A DNA stretch of 64,000 nt from Candidatus Avelusimicrobium gallinaceum (GTDB lineage Bacteria > Elusimicrobiota > Elusimicrobia > Elusimicrobiales > Elusimicrobiaceae), in assembly GCA_944324965.1 (NCBI GenBank), contig CALUYH010000004.1:40997-104996 (forward strand). The letters are read 5' to 3'. The position numbers were made by a program, and so were the translations under genes. The notes under the pieces were generated by a model. That model saw nothing but the letters and a program-made list of their open reading frames with translations. It ran no database searches and was not told where the DNA came from. Of this stretch, positions 44,100-52,258 are shown piece by piece. Every line of letters begins with the position of its first letter. Within the stretch, counting starts at the first letter, position 1.

Positions 44100-45029
44100 T
44101 CAGCAATTTATTTTTTCGTCTATCAAATACAGCGGCCGTTGTTTCACTTCCGTAAACACGCGTCCCAAATACTCGCCGATAACGCCCAGCGAAATCAGCT
44201 GAACGCCGCTGAAAAATAAAATCGCCACCATAAGGGACGCATACCCGCTGACGGGGTTGCCGTACAACATTTTTTTGGCGGCCACCCACACCGCGTACAC
44301 AAAGGCAAACCCGGATACCAAAAACCCGCAGTACGTCCATAACCGCAGCGGCAGCGTGCTGGAGGCCGTCAGCCCTTCCAAGGCAAAATTCCACAGTTGC
44401 CAATAGTTCCATTTGGTTTTGCCCGCGCGGCGTTTTTGGCGCGTGAACGGTACGCCCGTGGTGCGAAAGCCCACCCAGTTGAACAAGCCCTTCATAAACC
44501 GTTCCCGTTCCGGAAGCAGCAGCACCGCCTCGGCCGCGCGGCGGCTTAACAGGCGGCAATCGCCGGCGTTTTCGGGCAGGCGGCGGCTGGCAAGCGCGTT
44601 GTAAAATTTATAAAAGCACCGGGCCGTCAGCCTTTTGGCAAACGAATCCTGCGAGCGGTCCGCCCGCTGGCCGTACACGACGTCAAACCCTTCCTTAAAT
44701 TTTTGCACAAACGGAAGAATCAGGTCCGGCGGGTCCTGCAAGTCGGCATCCAGAATAATCACGGCGTCGGCTTTTGCGGCTTCGGTCAGGCCGGCGCTTA
44801 AAGCGGCTTCCTTGCCGAAATTGCGCGAAAGCGAAATCACTTTTACATTAGGGTGTTGCCCGGCCAGGGTTTTAAGCTGGGCGAGCGTGCCGTCCGTACT
44901 GCCGTCGTTTACAAAAATGTATTCAAATGTTTCCTGCGGCAATTTTTGCACAACGGCTTGCGTTTCCTGCCACAAAAAGGGCAGGACGGCTTCTTCGTTA
45001 TACATGGGTATAAGCAGGGCGATTTTCAT
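44100..45029 (-). CDS. GT2 glycosyltransferase, polyprenyl-phosphate sugar type
   Basis: A 309-residue membrane enzyme. The N-terminal GT-A domain has LLIPMYNEE, SRNFGKEAALSAG and the metal motif DADLQDPPD. Two C-terminal helices (about 228-252 and 263-288) and VKQRPLYLID at the end match DPM1/GtrB/ArnC-like transferases that load a sugar onto undecaprenyl phosphate. It probably serves envelope glycan modification; the sugar is unknown. No ribosome site, and TATAAT seven bases before the ATG suggests a leaderless mRNA. Confidence 0.85.
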   Translation of the reverse strand: MKIALLIPMYNEEAVLPFLWQETQAVVQKLPQETFEYIFVNDGSTDGTLAQLKTLAGQHPNVKVISLSRNFGKEAALSAGLTEAAKADAVIILDADLQDPPDLILPFVQKFKEGFDVVYGQRADRSQDSFAKRLTARCFYKFYNALASRRLPENAGDCRLLSRRAAEAVLLLPERERFMKGLFNWVGFRTTGVPFTRQKRRAGKTKWNYWQLWNFALEGLTASSTLPLRLWTYCGFLVSGFAFVYAVWVAAKKMLYGNPVSGYASLMVAILFFSGVQLISLGVIGEYLGRVFTEVKQRPLYLIDEKINC

Positions 45030-45036
45030 ATATAGG

Positions 45037-45042
45037 ATTATA
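45037..45042 (-). promoter_or_regulatory. -10 box of the glycosyltransferase
   Basis: TATAAT on the minus strand, seven bases before the ATG, without a TG extension. Confidence 0.5.
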
Positions 45043-45097
45043 GTATTTTTCCGCAGAAAAAACTGCCCTTTATGCAGGGAGTTCACAGGCGGATAAA

Positions 45098-45106
45098 TGG
45101 TATAAT
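45098..45106 (+). promoter_or_regulatory. Extended -10 promoter of the GGDEF-EAL gene
   Basis: TGG-TATAAT, 45 bases before the GTG start, with GGGAGGA as the ribosome site. Confidence 0.6.
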
Positions 45107-45151
45107 AATACCCAGCGGCCCGCCCCGCTTGGCGCGTGCCGGGAGGATTTT

Positions 45152-47383
45152 GTGCAGCGCATTTCTTTCCGTGCTTTTATTTTTATGTTTATGGCGGCCG
45201 CGCTTGTGATAGGCGCGGGCGTGGCGCTGTATTGGCAGCAAGTAAGCCATATTTTGGAGCGGGACGTAAAAACCCACGTGGCTGCCGCCGGCGAAGAAGC
45301 CGCCTCCGATTTTAACCGTTTAATCCAAACCGACCAAAAAGTGTTGGAATCCATCGCCATCACGGTGGAAGACACTTATCCGTGGGCCAACCGCACCCGG
45401 CTGACCGAATTTTTAAAACGCCAAACGCAGCACAATTATTTCAAGTTATTGGGCGTCATTACCGAGGACGGAAAAGTTTTTCTGTCTGCGCCCGCCCAGC
45501 TGGACCCGGCGTTTGTGGCCGATGTGAAGGCCAGCACGCTGGAGGAGGGGCATTATCTGTCCGTCCGGCAGGCGGACCCGGTGGACGGGGAGGACGTCCT
45601 GGTGCAATCCGTGGCGCTGATGAAAGACGACAAGCCGGTGGGCGCGTTGTTTGCCCTGCAAATGCCGGAGCGGTACCGCCCGCTATTGGCACTGTCGGCC
45701 ATGGGCAACCGCGGGTATTCCATGGTGGTACAGCGCAGCGGGGTGCCGGTGCTGGGGTATTACAAAACGTCGTTTTCCAATGTGTTCGGTTTATTGTCCC
45801 ATGCAACTTTTGATGATAAGGACATGACGCTGGACAAACTCCGCACGGCGGTGCAGGAAGGCAAACATTTGCTGGTGGGGTACAAAGGCTCGTCGGAACA
45901 CCGCTTTCTGCATTTTATTCCGCTGAAAATTAACGATTGGTATTTGATTTCCGCTTTACCCACCACCTACGTGGCCCAACAGGCCCAACACCTGACGTGG
46001 CTTTCCATCTTACTGGTGGGCTCGGTGTTTTTTATTTTCTTCGGGCTGATTTTTTACATTCTGCATATGCGCGCGTACAGCAACCGCCAGCTGTTTACCA
46101 CGGCGTTTGTGGACCAGCTGACCGGCGTGGATAACTTTAACCGCATGTGCGAACAATTCCCCGAAAAACTGGCCGGGCTGAACGGGCAGGCGGCGTTGGT
46201 GGTGTTTGACATCAATAAGTTTAAAGTCATCAACGACCTGCACGGCTACGAACGCGGCAACCAGGTGCTCCAGCGGGTGGCACGCGTCCTGCGCGAAAAC
46301 ATTACCCCGCAGGAATGTTTCTGCCGCTCCACGGCGGATAATTTCATCCTGCTTTTAAAATACACCGACCGCAAATCTTTCCTGGCGCGCATCAAAGCAC
46401 TGGCCACCCAGCTGCGCCGGGATTGCACGGTGGAAGATTCCTGCCTGATGATTGATGTGGCGTTTGGCGTGTACGAAGTAAAGGAAAACATCCCGTTCTA
46501 TATTATGTTGGACCGCGCGCACCTGGCGCTGGAAAACGCCAAAAAAATGTCGTTTGACAAATGCCAATTTTACGACGAAGCCGACCGCAAACGCATCGTG
46601 GCCGAAAAACAAATTGAAAACACGATGGAAGCCGCCCTGGACCACGGCGATTTTACCGTCTATCTGCAGCCCAAGTGCGATTTTACCACCGGCCAAATGC
46701 GCGGGGCGGAAGCCCTGGTGCGCTGGAACCGCCTGTCCGAAGGCATTGTGCGGCCGGACGACTTTATCCCGATTTTTGAAAAGAACGGTTTTATCCTGCG
46801 CCTGGATATGTTTATTCTGGAAAGTGTAGCGCGGCTGTTGGCGGCGTGGAAAGTAAAAGGTCTGACGGCGGTGCCGGTGGCGGTTAACTTTTCGCGTCTG
46901 CATTTGAACGACTCGCGCTACATTCCGCAAATGCTGCGCCTGGTGGACAAATATAACGTGCCGCACGAAATGATTGAAGTGGAACTGACCGAAAGCGTGA
47001 TTTTTAATAACCTCACCCGCGCGCAGGACGTCATCAACAGCCTGCACCGGCAGGGTTTTTCGGTGGCGATGGATGATTTCGGTTCCGGGTATTCGTCGCT
47101 TAACGTGTTGAAAAGTTTGCAGTTTGACAGCATTAAACTGGACAAAGAATTTTTGGCCGGATTTGAAGGGAACCCCCACGCGGATAAAGTGATTGAGGGG
47201 GCCGTGGCTATGATTAAATCACTGGGGATCCAAGTGGTGGCCGAAGGCGTGGAAACGCGCGAACAGGCCGATTTCCTGCGCCAGACCGGGTGCGATTTGG
47301 CCCAGGGCTATTTCTTCTCGCGCCCGCTGCCGGCGGATCAATTTGAAGCACTGCTCAAAACTTCCGCCCCGCCCCAAGCCTGA
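45152..47383 (+). CDS. Membrane cyclic-di-GMP phosphodiesterase (sensor - degenerate GGDEF - EAL)
   Basis: A 743-residue signalling protein from a GTG start. One helix (about 7-27), a periplasmic sensor domain of about 240 residues (dCache-like), a second helix (about 282-305), then GGDEF and EAL domains. The GGDEF core reads STADNF, so no diguanylate cyclase activity is expected and it may only bind GTP. The EAL domain keeps EALVRWN, VNFS, ELTES, MDDFGSGYSS, KLDKEF, AEGVET and QGYFFSRP, so it should hydrolyse c-di-GMP. Confidence 0.9.
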   Translation: MQRISFRAFIFMFMAAALVIGAGVALYWQQVSHILERDVKTHVAAAGEEAASDFNRLIQTDQKVLESIAITVEDTYPWANRTRLTEFLKRQTQHNYFKLLGVITEDGKVFLSAPAQLDPAFVADVKASTLEEGHYLSVRQADPVDGEDVLVQSVALMKDDKPVGALFALQMPERYRPLLALSAMGNRGYSMVVQRSGVPVLGYYKTSFSNVFGLLSHATFDDKDMTLDKLRTAVQEGKHLLVGYKGSSEHRFLHFIPLKINDWYLISALPTTYVAQQAQHLTWLSILLVGSVFFIFFGLIFYILHMRAYSNRQLFTTAFVDQLTGVDNFNRMCEQFPEKLAGLNGQAALVVFDINKFKVINDLHGYERGNQVLQRVARVLRENITPQECFCRSTADNFILLLKYTDRKSFLARIKALATQLRRDCTVEDSCLMIDVAFGVYEVKENIPFYIMLDRAHLALENAKKMSFDKCQFYDEADRKRIVAEKQIENTMEAALDHGDFTVYLQPKCDFTTGQMRGAEALVRWNRLSEGIVRPDDFIPIFEKNGFILRLDMFILESVARLLAAWKVKGLTAVPVAVNFSRLHLNDSRYIPQMLRLVDKYNVPHEMIEVELTESVIFNNLTRAQDVINSLHRQGFSVAMDDFGSGYSSLNVLKSLQFDSIKLDKEFLAGFEGNPHADKVIEGAVAMIKSLGIQVVAEGVETREQADFLRQTGCDLAQGYFFSRPLPADQFEALLKTSAPPQA

Positions 47384-47403
47384 TGTTTTTACCGCTGTTT
47401 GCC

Positions 47404-47430
47404 AAAGGAACGCGCATGCGTTCCTTTTTT
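47404..47430 (+). terminator. Intrinsic terminator after the EAL gene
   Basis: AAAGGAACGC pairs with GCGTTCCTTT over GCAT, followed by a T-run. Confidence 0.87.
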
Positions 47431-47466
47431 ATGTCGGAATTCTTCCCGTGCGGGCGGGGGCAAATA

Positions 47467-47475
47467 TGGTAAAAT
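47467..47475 (+). promoter_or_regulatory. Extended -10 promoter of the citrate/2-oxoglutarate operon
   Basis: TGG-TAAAAT, 34 bases before the ATG, followed by TTTTGGAGGA as the ribosome site. Confidence 0.6.
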
Positions 47476-47509
47476 CTACGAATGTAAAACTGATTTTGGA
47501 GGACCCGGC

Positions 47510-48769
47510 ATGAAGCATACCATCTGGATTGTGGACGTTACCAACCGCGACGGGGTCCAAACCTCCCGGTTGGGTTTGTCCAAACTGCAAAAGACCATGT
47601 TAAACTGCTACCTGAACGAATTGGGGGTGGCGTTTTCGGAATTTGGTTTCCCTACCACGAACCACGAAATTAATTACCTAAATGCCAATTTGGAACTCAT
47701 GCAGCAAGGCGTGATTGACAAAACCCGCTTAAGCGGTTGGCTGCGCGCGGTGGAAGGGGACGTGGAACTGGCGTTTAAAAATGTGCCGGGGCTGAAGTAT
47801 TGCAATTTGTCCATGTCCACTTCGGACCAGATGCTGGCCGGCAAATTCGGCGGCAAATTTAACCGCAAAGACATTATGGACAAAGCCGTCCGCGCCGTAC
47901 GCCTGGCCAAAGAAAAAGGCGCCTTGGGCATTGGCGTAAATGCCGAGGACGCTTCCCGTACCGATTTGGATTTTTTGATTGAATTCGCCGGCGCCGCCAA
48001 AGAAGCCGGCGCGGTGCGCTTTCGTTATTGCGACACGCTGGGGTACGATACGCCCGACGTGATTTACGAACGTATCCGCAAAATTGCCGAAGCTACGCAC
48101 ATCGCCATTGAGCTGCATTGCCATAACGATTTGGGCATGGCGGTGGCCAATTCCGTCATGGGCGCCAAAGGCGCGGTGGACGGCGGATCGGAAGCATTTA
48201 TCAACACCACGGTAAACGGTTTGGGCGAGCGCGCCGGAAACGCCGATTTAGTTTCCTGCCTGCTGGCTATTGTGCACGGCAGCGGAATGAAGGATTATAA
48301 ACTAAATCCCAATATTCAGTTAAATAAAGCCTGGCAGCTGGCCAAATACGCTTCGTACGCTTTTGGCGTGCCGATACCGATTAACCAACCGGCCGTGGGC
48401 GCCAATGCGTTTGCGCACGAGTCTGGCATTCACGCCGACGGAGCTTTAAAAGACCGCCGCAACTACGAGCTGTATGATTTTGAAGAACTCGGCCGCGGCG
48501 AACCGGAAGTGATTGAAACCGGCCGCGTGATTACCACCGGGGAATACGGCGGCATTAAAGGGTTCCGCAACGTGTACGAAAAGCTGGAACTGGAATTTAA
48601 GAACGACGCCCACGCCCGCGAAATTTTGGAACTGGTGCGTTATGCCAATGTGCACAACCAGCTGCCGCTGGTGGAAAGCGAGCTGCGCTTTATTTACCAC
48701 CACCCGGATATCGCCGCCAAGGTGATGACGATTACCCCGCATTATTTGGGAGAAGAAAAAAATGCTTAA
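47510..48769 (+). CDS. Probable Re-type citrate synthase (DRE-TIM metallolyase; homocitrate synthase family)
   Basis: A TIM-barrel acyl-transferase of 419 residues joining acetyl-CoA to a 2-oxo acid. DVTNRDGVQTSRLGLSKLQ replaces the DTLRDGxQ of isopropylmalate synthases, and LHCHNDLGMA, TTVNGLGERAGN and AHESGIHADG are the metal and catalytic blocks. It lacks the C-terminal leucine-regulation domain. The isocitrate-type dehydrogenase in the operon favours oxaloacetate as acceptor, hence citrate. Homocitrate or citramalate synthesis is the alternative. The stop overlaps the next gene by eight bases. Confidence 0.72.
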   Translation: MKHTIWIVDVTNRDGVQTSRLGLSKLQKTMLNCYLNELGVAFSEFGFPTTNHEINYLNANLELMQQGVIDKTRLSGWLRAVEGDVELAFKNVPGLKYCNLSMSTSDQMLAGKFGGKFNRKDIMDKAVRAVRLAKEKGALGIGVNAEDASRTDLDFLIEFAGAAKEAGAVRFRYCDTLGYDTPDVIYERIRKIAEATHIAIELHCHNDLGMAVANSVMGAKGAVDGGSEAFINTTVNGLGERAGNADLVSCLLAIVHGSGMKDYKLNPNIQLNKAWQLAKYASYAFGVPIPINQPAVGANAFAHESGIHADGALKDRRNYELYDFEELGRGEPEVIETGRVITTGEYGGIKGFRNVYEKLELEFKNDAHAREILELVRYANVHNQLPLVESELRFIYHHPDIAAKVMTITPHYLGEEKNA

Positions 48770-50015
48770 ACAGACGTTAGCCGAAAAAATTATTTCCGCC
48801 CATACGCCCGCGCCCGTGCGCGCCGGCGATTTTGTGGTGGCGGATGTGGACGTGACCGCCGTGCAGGACGGTACCGGCCCGCTGACGGTGGCCCAGCTGG
48901 AAAAAGCCGGCTTTAAAACCGTCAAACATCCGGCCCGCACCATTTTGTTTATTGACCACGCCGCCCCCAGCCCCCGCAAGGAGCTGTCCAACACGCACAT
49001 CGTGCTGCGCGAATTTGCCAAACGCACCGGTGCGGTGTTAAGCGAAATTGGCGAAGGCGTTTGCCACCAGCTGCTGGTGGAAAAATACGTCAACCCCGGC
49101 GAAATTTTAATCGGGGCGGACTCGCACACGTGCACGTCCGGCGCGCTGGGCGCGTTTGCCACGGGCATGGGGTCTACGGACGTAGCGGTGGGGATGGCCA
49201 TCGGCAAAACGTGGCTGAAAGTACCCGCAACGTTTAAAGTGGAAGTGACGGGCAAATTCCAGCCCGGCGTAGGTGCGAAGGATTTAATTTTGCATTTAAT
49301 CGGACTCATCGGCGCGGACGGCGCCACCTATAAAGCGCTGGAGTTTTGCGGCGACACGATTGAAAATATGGAAATGGCCGACCGGTTTACGCTTTCCAAT
49401 ATGGCGGTGGAAGCCGGCGCCAAAGCCGGGCTGATTGCGCCGGACGCAAAAACCAAAAAGTATTTGCAGGAGCACGGCCGCGGCGATAAATTTAAAGAAA
49501 TCAAGGCCGACGAAGGCGCCACCTACGAACGCGTGATAAAAATAGACGCGTCCCAACTGGAGCCGGTGGTTTCCTGCCCGCATACGGTGGACAATGTTAA
49601 AAAAGCCAAAGAGCTGGCGGATGTGAAAGTGAATCAGATTTACATCGGCACCTGCACCAACGGCCGCATAGAAGATTTGCGCGTCGCCGCGCAAATTTTA
49701 AAGGGCAAACACATTGCAGACGGCGTGCGGCTGTTTATCACGCCCGCTTCGCGCGATGTCATGCTTCAGGCGCTGAAAGAGGGCCTTATTGAAATTTTTG
49801 TGCAAAGCGGTGCGTCTGTTCAAACGCCGGGCTGCGGCCCGTGCGTGGGCGTGCACGGCGGCATTTTGGGCGATGGCGAAGCGTGCCTGTCCACCCAAAA
49901 CCGCAACTTTCAAGGCCGTATGGGCAACACCAAAGGATTTATTTACCTGTGCAGCCCCGCCACGGCCGCGGCCAGTGCGCTGACCGGACACATCACCGAC
50001 CCGAGGGGGATTTAA
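48762..50015 (+). CDS. Aconitase/LeuC-like hydratase, large subunit
   Basis: A 417-residue [4Fe-4S] hydro-lyase subunit of the LeuC/HacA type. Cluster and substrate motifs are GADSHTCTSGALGAFATGMGSTD, whose core TCTSG supplies the first Cys, then IGTCTNGR and GCGPCVGVHGG with the other two. In this operon it should convert citrate to isocitrate rather than isopropylmalate. LeuC paralogues for leucine look very similar, so substrate is inferred from neighbours. It starts inside the previous gene's end. Confidence 0.85.
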   Translation: MLKQTLAEKIISAHTPAPVRAGDFVVADVDVTAVQDGTGPLTVAQLEKAGFKTVKHPARTILFIDHAAPSPRKELSNTHIVLREFAKRTGAVLSEIGEGVCHQLLVEKYVNPGEILIGADSHTCTSGALGAFATGMGSTDVAVGMAIGKTWLKVPATFKVEVTGKFQPGVGAKDLILHLIGLIGADGATYKALEFCGDTIENMEMADRFTLSNMAVEAGAKAGLIAPDAKTKKYLQEHGRGDKFKEIKADEGATYERVIKIDASQLEPVVSCPHTVDNVKKAKELADVKVNQIYIGTCTNGRIEDLRVAAQILKGKHIADGVRLFITPASRDVMLQALKEGLIEIFVQSGASVQTPGCGPCVGVHGGILGDGEACLSTQNRNFQGRMGNTKGFIYLCSPATAAASALTGHITDPRGI

Positions 50016-50016
50016 T

Positions 50017-50517
50017 ATGCAATTAAAAGGAAAAGCCTGGAAATTCGGCGATAACATCAGTACCGACCACATCGCACCCGGCCGCCTGTTCCACCTGCGC
50101 AGCAACCTGCCGGAACTGGCCAAACACGTGTTGGAAGACGCGGACCCGAACTTTGCGTCCGCCATGCAAAAAGGGGATTTTGTGGTAGCGGGCAAAAACT
50201 TTGGGCTGGGTTCGTCGCGCGAACACGCGCCGACCATCATCAAACTGGCGGGCGTGAATGCGGTGCTGGCCAAAAGTTTTGCGCGCATTTTCTTTCGTAA
50301 CGCGATTAACATCGGCCTCCTGCTCGTAGAATGCGACACGGACAAAATCAACGCCGGCGATGAACTGGAAGTGGACGTAAAAGCCGGGGTGGTGCACAAC
50401 CTGACGCAAAAAACAGACATTCCCGTCACGCCGCTGCCGGACGTGATGATTAAAATTTTAAACGAAGGCGGCCTGATGGCGCACATCCAAAAACACGGCG
50501 GGTTTGATTTGGTATGA
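50017..50517 (+). CDS. Aconitase/LeuD-like hydratase, small subunit
   Basis: The 166-residue swivel subunit that pairs with the large subunit. TDHIAPGRLFHLRSNLPELA is the substrate-recognition stretch (isopropylmalate enzymes differ here), and KNFGLGSSREHAP is the conserved active-site loop. A single base separates it from the large subunit, and its stop overlaps the next ATG (ATGA). Confidence 0.85.
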   Translation: MQLKGKAWKFGDNISTDHIAPGRLFHLRSNLPELAKHVLEDADPNFASAMQKGDFVVAGKNFGLGSSREHAPTIIKLAGVNAVLAKSFARIFFRNAINIGLLLVECDTDKINAGDELEVDVKAGVVHNLTQKTDIPVTPLPDVMIKILNEGGLMAHIQKHGGFDLV

Positions 50518-51521
50518 CAGCAAAACATTTGGTTACGTTAATCCCCGGGGACGGAATCGGCCCGGAAATTACCCGCGCGGTGACGGCTGTTTTGGCGGCC
50601 GCCCAAGCCCCCGTGGAATGGGAAGAACAAACCGCCGGTGCGGCCGTGCTGGAAACGGAAGGCGCCGTACTGCCCCAGCGTGTGCTGGACAGCATTGCCA
50701 AAAACAAAGTGGCTTTAAAAGGCCCCATTACCACGCCCATCGGAAAAGGATTTCGCAGTGTGAATGTGGCACTGCGCAAAGCGCTGGATTTGTACGCGTG
50801 TGTGCGTCCGGCCAAAACGCTGCCCGGCGTAAAAAGCCGATACACTAACGTGGATTTGGTCATCGTGCGCGAAAATACCGAAGATCTGTACGCCGGTATA
50901 GAACGCAAAGTGGATGACGATACTGCCGAGTCCATCAAGCGCATTACGCGCGGTGCGTCCGAACGGATTGCGCGCTACGCGTTTGACTATGCCGTCCAAA
51001 ACCGCCGCCACAAAGTAACGGCCGTCAGCAAAGCCAACATCTGCAAATTTTCGGACGGGCTGTTTTTGGACGCGGTGCGCACCGTGGCCAAACTGTATCC
51101 GCAAATTGCCTACGACGAAGTGCTGGTGGACAATTTATGCATGCAGTTGGTAATTAACCCGGAAGTGTATGACGTGCTTGTACTGCCCAATTTGTACGGG
51201 GACATCGTGTCCGACCTGGCCGCCGGTTTGACGGGCGGTTTGGGCGTAGCCCCGGGGGCCAACATCGGCACCCACGCCGCCGTGTTTGAAGCCGTACACG
51301 GCAGCAGCCCCGCGCTGGCCGGGCAAAACAAAGCCAACCCCACCGCGCTTTTGTTAAGCGCGTGCCTGATGCTGCGCCACTTGGGCGAGGCGGCCTGCGC
51401 CGAACGGGTGGAAAGCGCGTTGCTTTCCGTACTTCGGGAAGGAAAAACGCTGACGTTTGACTTGGGCGGCACCGCCACTACGGACGACTTTGCCCAAGCC
51501 ATTATCCGCCAACTGAAGTGA
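50514..51521 (+). CDS. NAD-dependent isocitrate dehydrogenase-like beta-decarboxylating dehydrogenase
   Basis: Oxidises and decarboxylates a 2-hydroxy tricarboxylate, here most likely isocitrate, to 2-oxoglutarate. It has 335 residues. LIPGDGIGPE is the start, and GFRSVNVALRKALDLYA holds the Ser and Asn that isocitrate enzymes use in place of the isopropylmalate residues. VRENTEDLYAGIE, LPNLYGDIVSD and EAVHGSSPALAGQNKANPTA complete the site; the short IDH3-like form points to NAD use. Last gene of the operon. Confidence 0.85.
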   Translation: MTAKHLVTLIPGDGIGPEITRAVTAVLAAAQAPVEWEEQTAGAAVLETEGAVLPQRVLDSIAKNKVALKGPITTPIGKGFRSVNVALRKALDLYACVRPAKTLPGVKSRYTNVDLVIVRENTEDLYAGIERKVDDDTAESIKRITRGASERIARYAFDYAVQNRRHKVTAVSKANICKFSDGLFLDAVRTVAKLYPQIAYDEVLVDNLCMQLVINPEVYDVLVLPNLYGDIVSDLAAGLTGGLGVAPGANIGTHAAVFEAVHGSSPALAGQNKANPTALLLSACLMLRHLGEAACAERVESALLSVLREGKTLTFDLGGTATTDDFAQAIIRQLK

Positions 51522-51536
51522 ATTTTATAAAACCGC

Positions 51537-51574
51537 AATCCGCCGTTTGCGTACAAAGAAACGGCGGATTTTTT
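51537..51574 (+). terminator. Intrinsic terminator after the operon
   Basis: A 12-bp stem (AATCCGCCGTTT pairing with AAACGGCGGATT) is followed by TTTTG. Confidence 0.85.
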
Positions 51575-51649
51575 GCGCTTGAATGTTCCCTTGCGGGCTT
51601 CAAACAGACAATTTTTTGCGGATGAGGAGGCCCGCCTTTGCGTGGGACC

Positions 51650-51679
51650 TTGACGCAGTTTTGTTCTTTTTAATAAACT
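51650..51679 (+). promoter_or_regulatory. Promoter of prepilin copy 2
   Basis: TTGACG (51650-51655), an 18-base spacer and TAAACT (51674-51679), which ends six bases before the ATG with no ribosome site. Confidence 0.45.
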
Positions 51680-51685
51680 TTGGCT

Positions 51686-52204
51686 ATGAACAAAATTTAT
51701 CAAAAAACCCACCCGGCGGGGAAAAACGCCGGATTTACGCTAATAGAACTGTTAGTGGTCGTTTTAATTATCGGCATTTTGTCTGCGGTAGCTTTGCCGC
51801 AGTACCAAAAAGCCGTAGCTAAAAGCCGCACGGCCGAAGCCGTCACCAACCTGAAAGCAATTACGGATGCGGAAGAAGTATACTATATGGCGAATGGCGC
51901 ATATACAGACGACTTGAGCCTGTTGGATGTGCAGGTCAACCCCACCGGGAAGTACTTCCAATTCAGATGCAGTGATGGCGGCTATGCAAATGGAATCGTA
52001 CGCACTTGTGCGGCGTATCCGCGTCAAGACAATTTGCCTTTATATATTGAGTTTCACCTTTTAAATGCGGGACCAGAAAGCAACCGCGGAAAAAAGTGGT
52101 GCGTAGCCAATACGAGCAAGGAAATACAGGTAAATACCTGTAAAACCTACGGGCCGTTGGATTGGGAATCCAACGGAAGGGCTTTTTATAAGATGAATGG
52201 ATAA
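51686..52204 (+). CDS. Type IV prepilin-like protein (pseudopilin), copy 2
   Basis: A 172-residue prepilin. The leader is longer than in copy 1 (about 16 residues: MNKIYQKTHPAGKNAG), then FTLIELLVVVLIIGI with Glu at mature position 5 and ALPQYQKAVAKSR. The globular domain differs from copy 1 but keeps EEVYYMANGAY and late cysteines. No assembly genes surround it. A TTG two codons upstream is a weaker start. Its -10 box lies close to the ATG. Confidence 0.83.
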   Translation: MNKIYQKTHPAGKNAGFTLIELLVVVLIIGILSAVALPQYQKAVAKSRTAEAVTNLKAITDAEEVYYMANGAYTDDLSLLDVQVNPTGKYFQFRCSDGGYANGIVRTCAAYPRQDNLPLYIEFHLLNAGPESNRGKKWCVANTSKEIQVNTCKTYGPLDWESNGRAFYKMNG

Positions 52205-52207
52205 ATA

Positions 52208-52238
52208 AAAATCCCCGGTCTTCGGACCGGGGATTTTT
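52208..52238. terminator. Bidirectional terminator between prepilin 2 and the amidohydrolase
   Basis: ATCCCCGGTC pairs with GACCGGGGAT over the stable TTCG tetraloop, with A- and T-runs outside. Confidence 0.88.
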
Positions 52239-52258
52239 TAGTTGGACGGCAGTAAAAT

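Noticed and set aside
46130..46560. Active diguanylate cyclase in the EAL protein
   Set aside because: The GGDEF core is STADNF, which cannot support catalysis.
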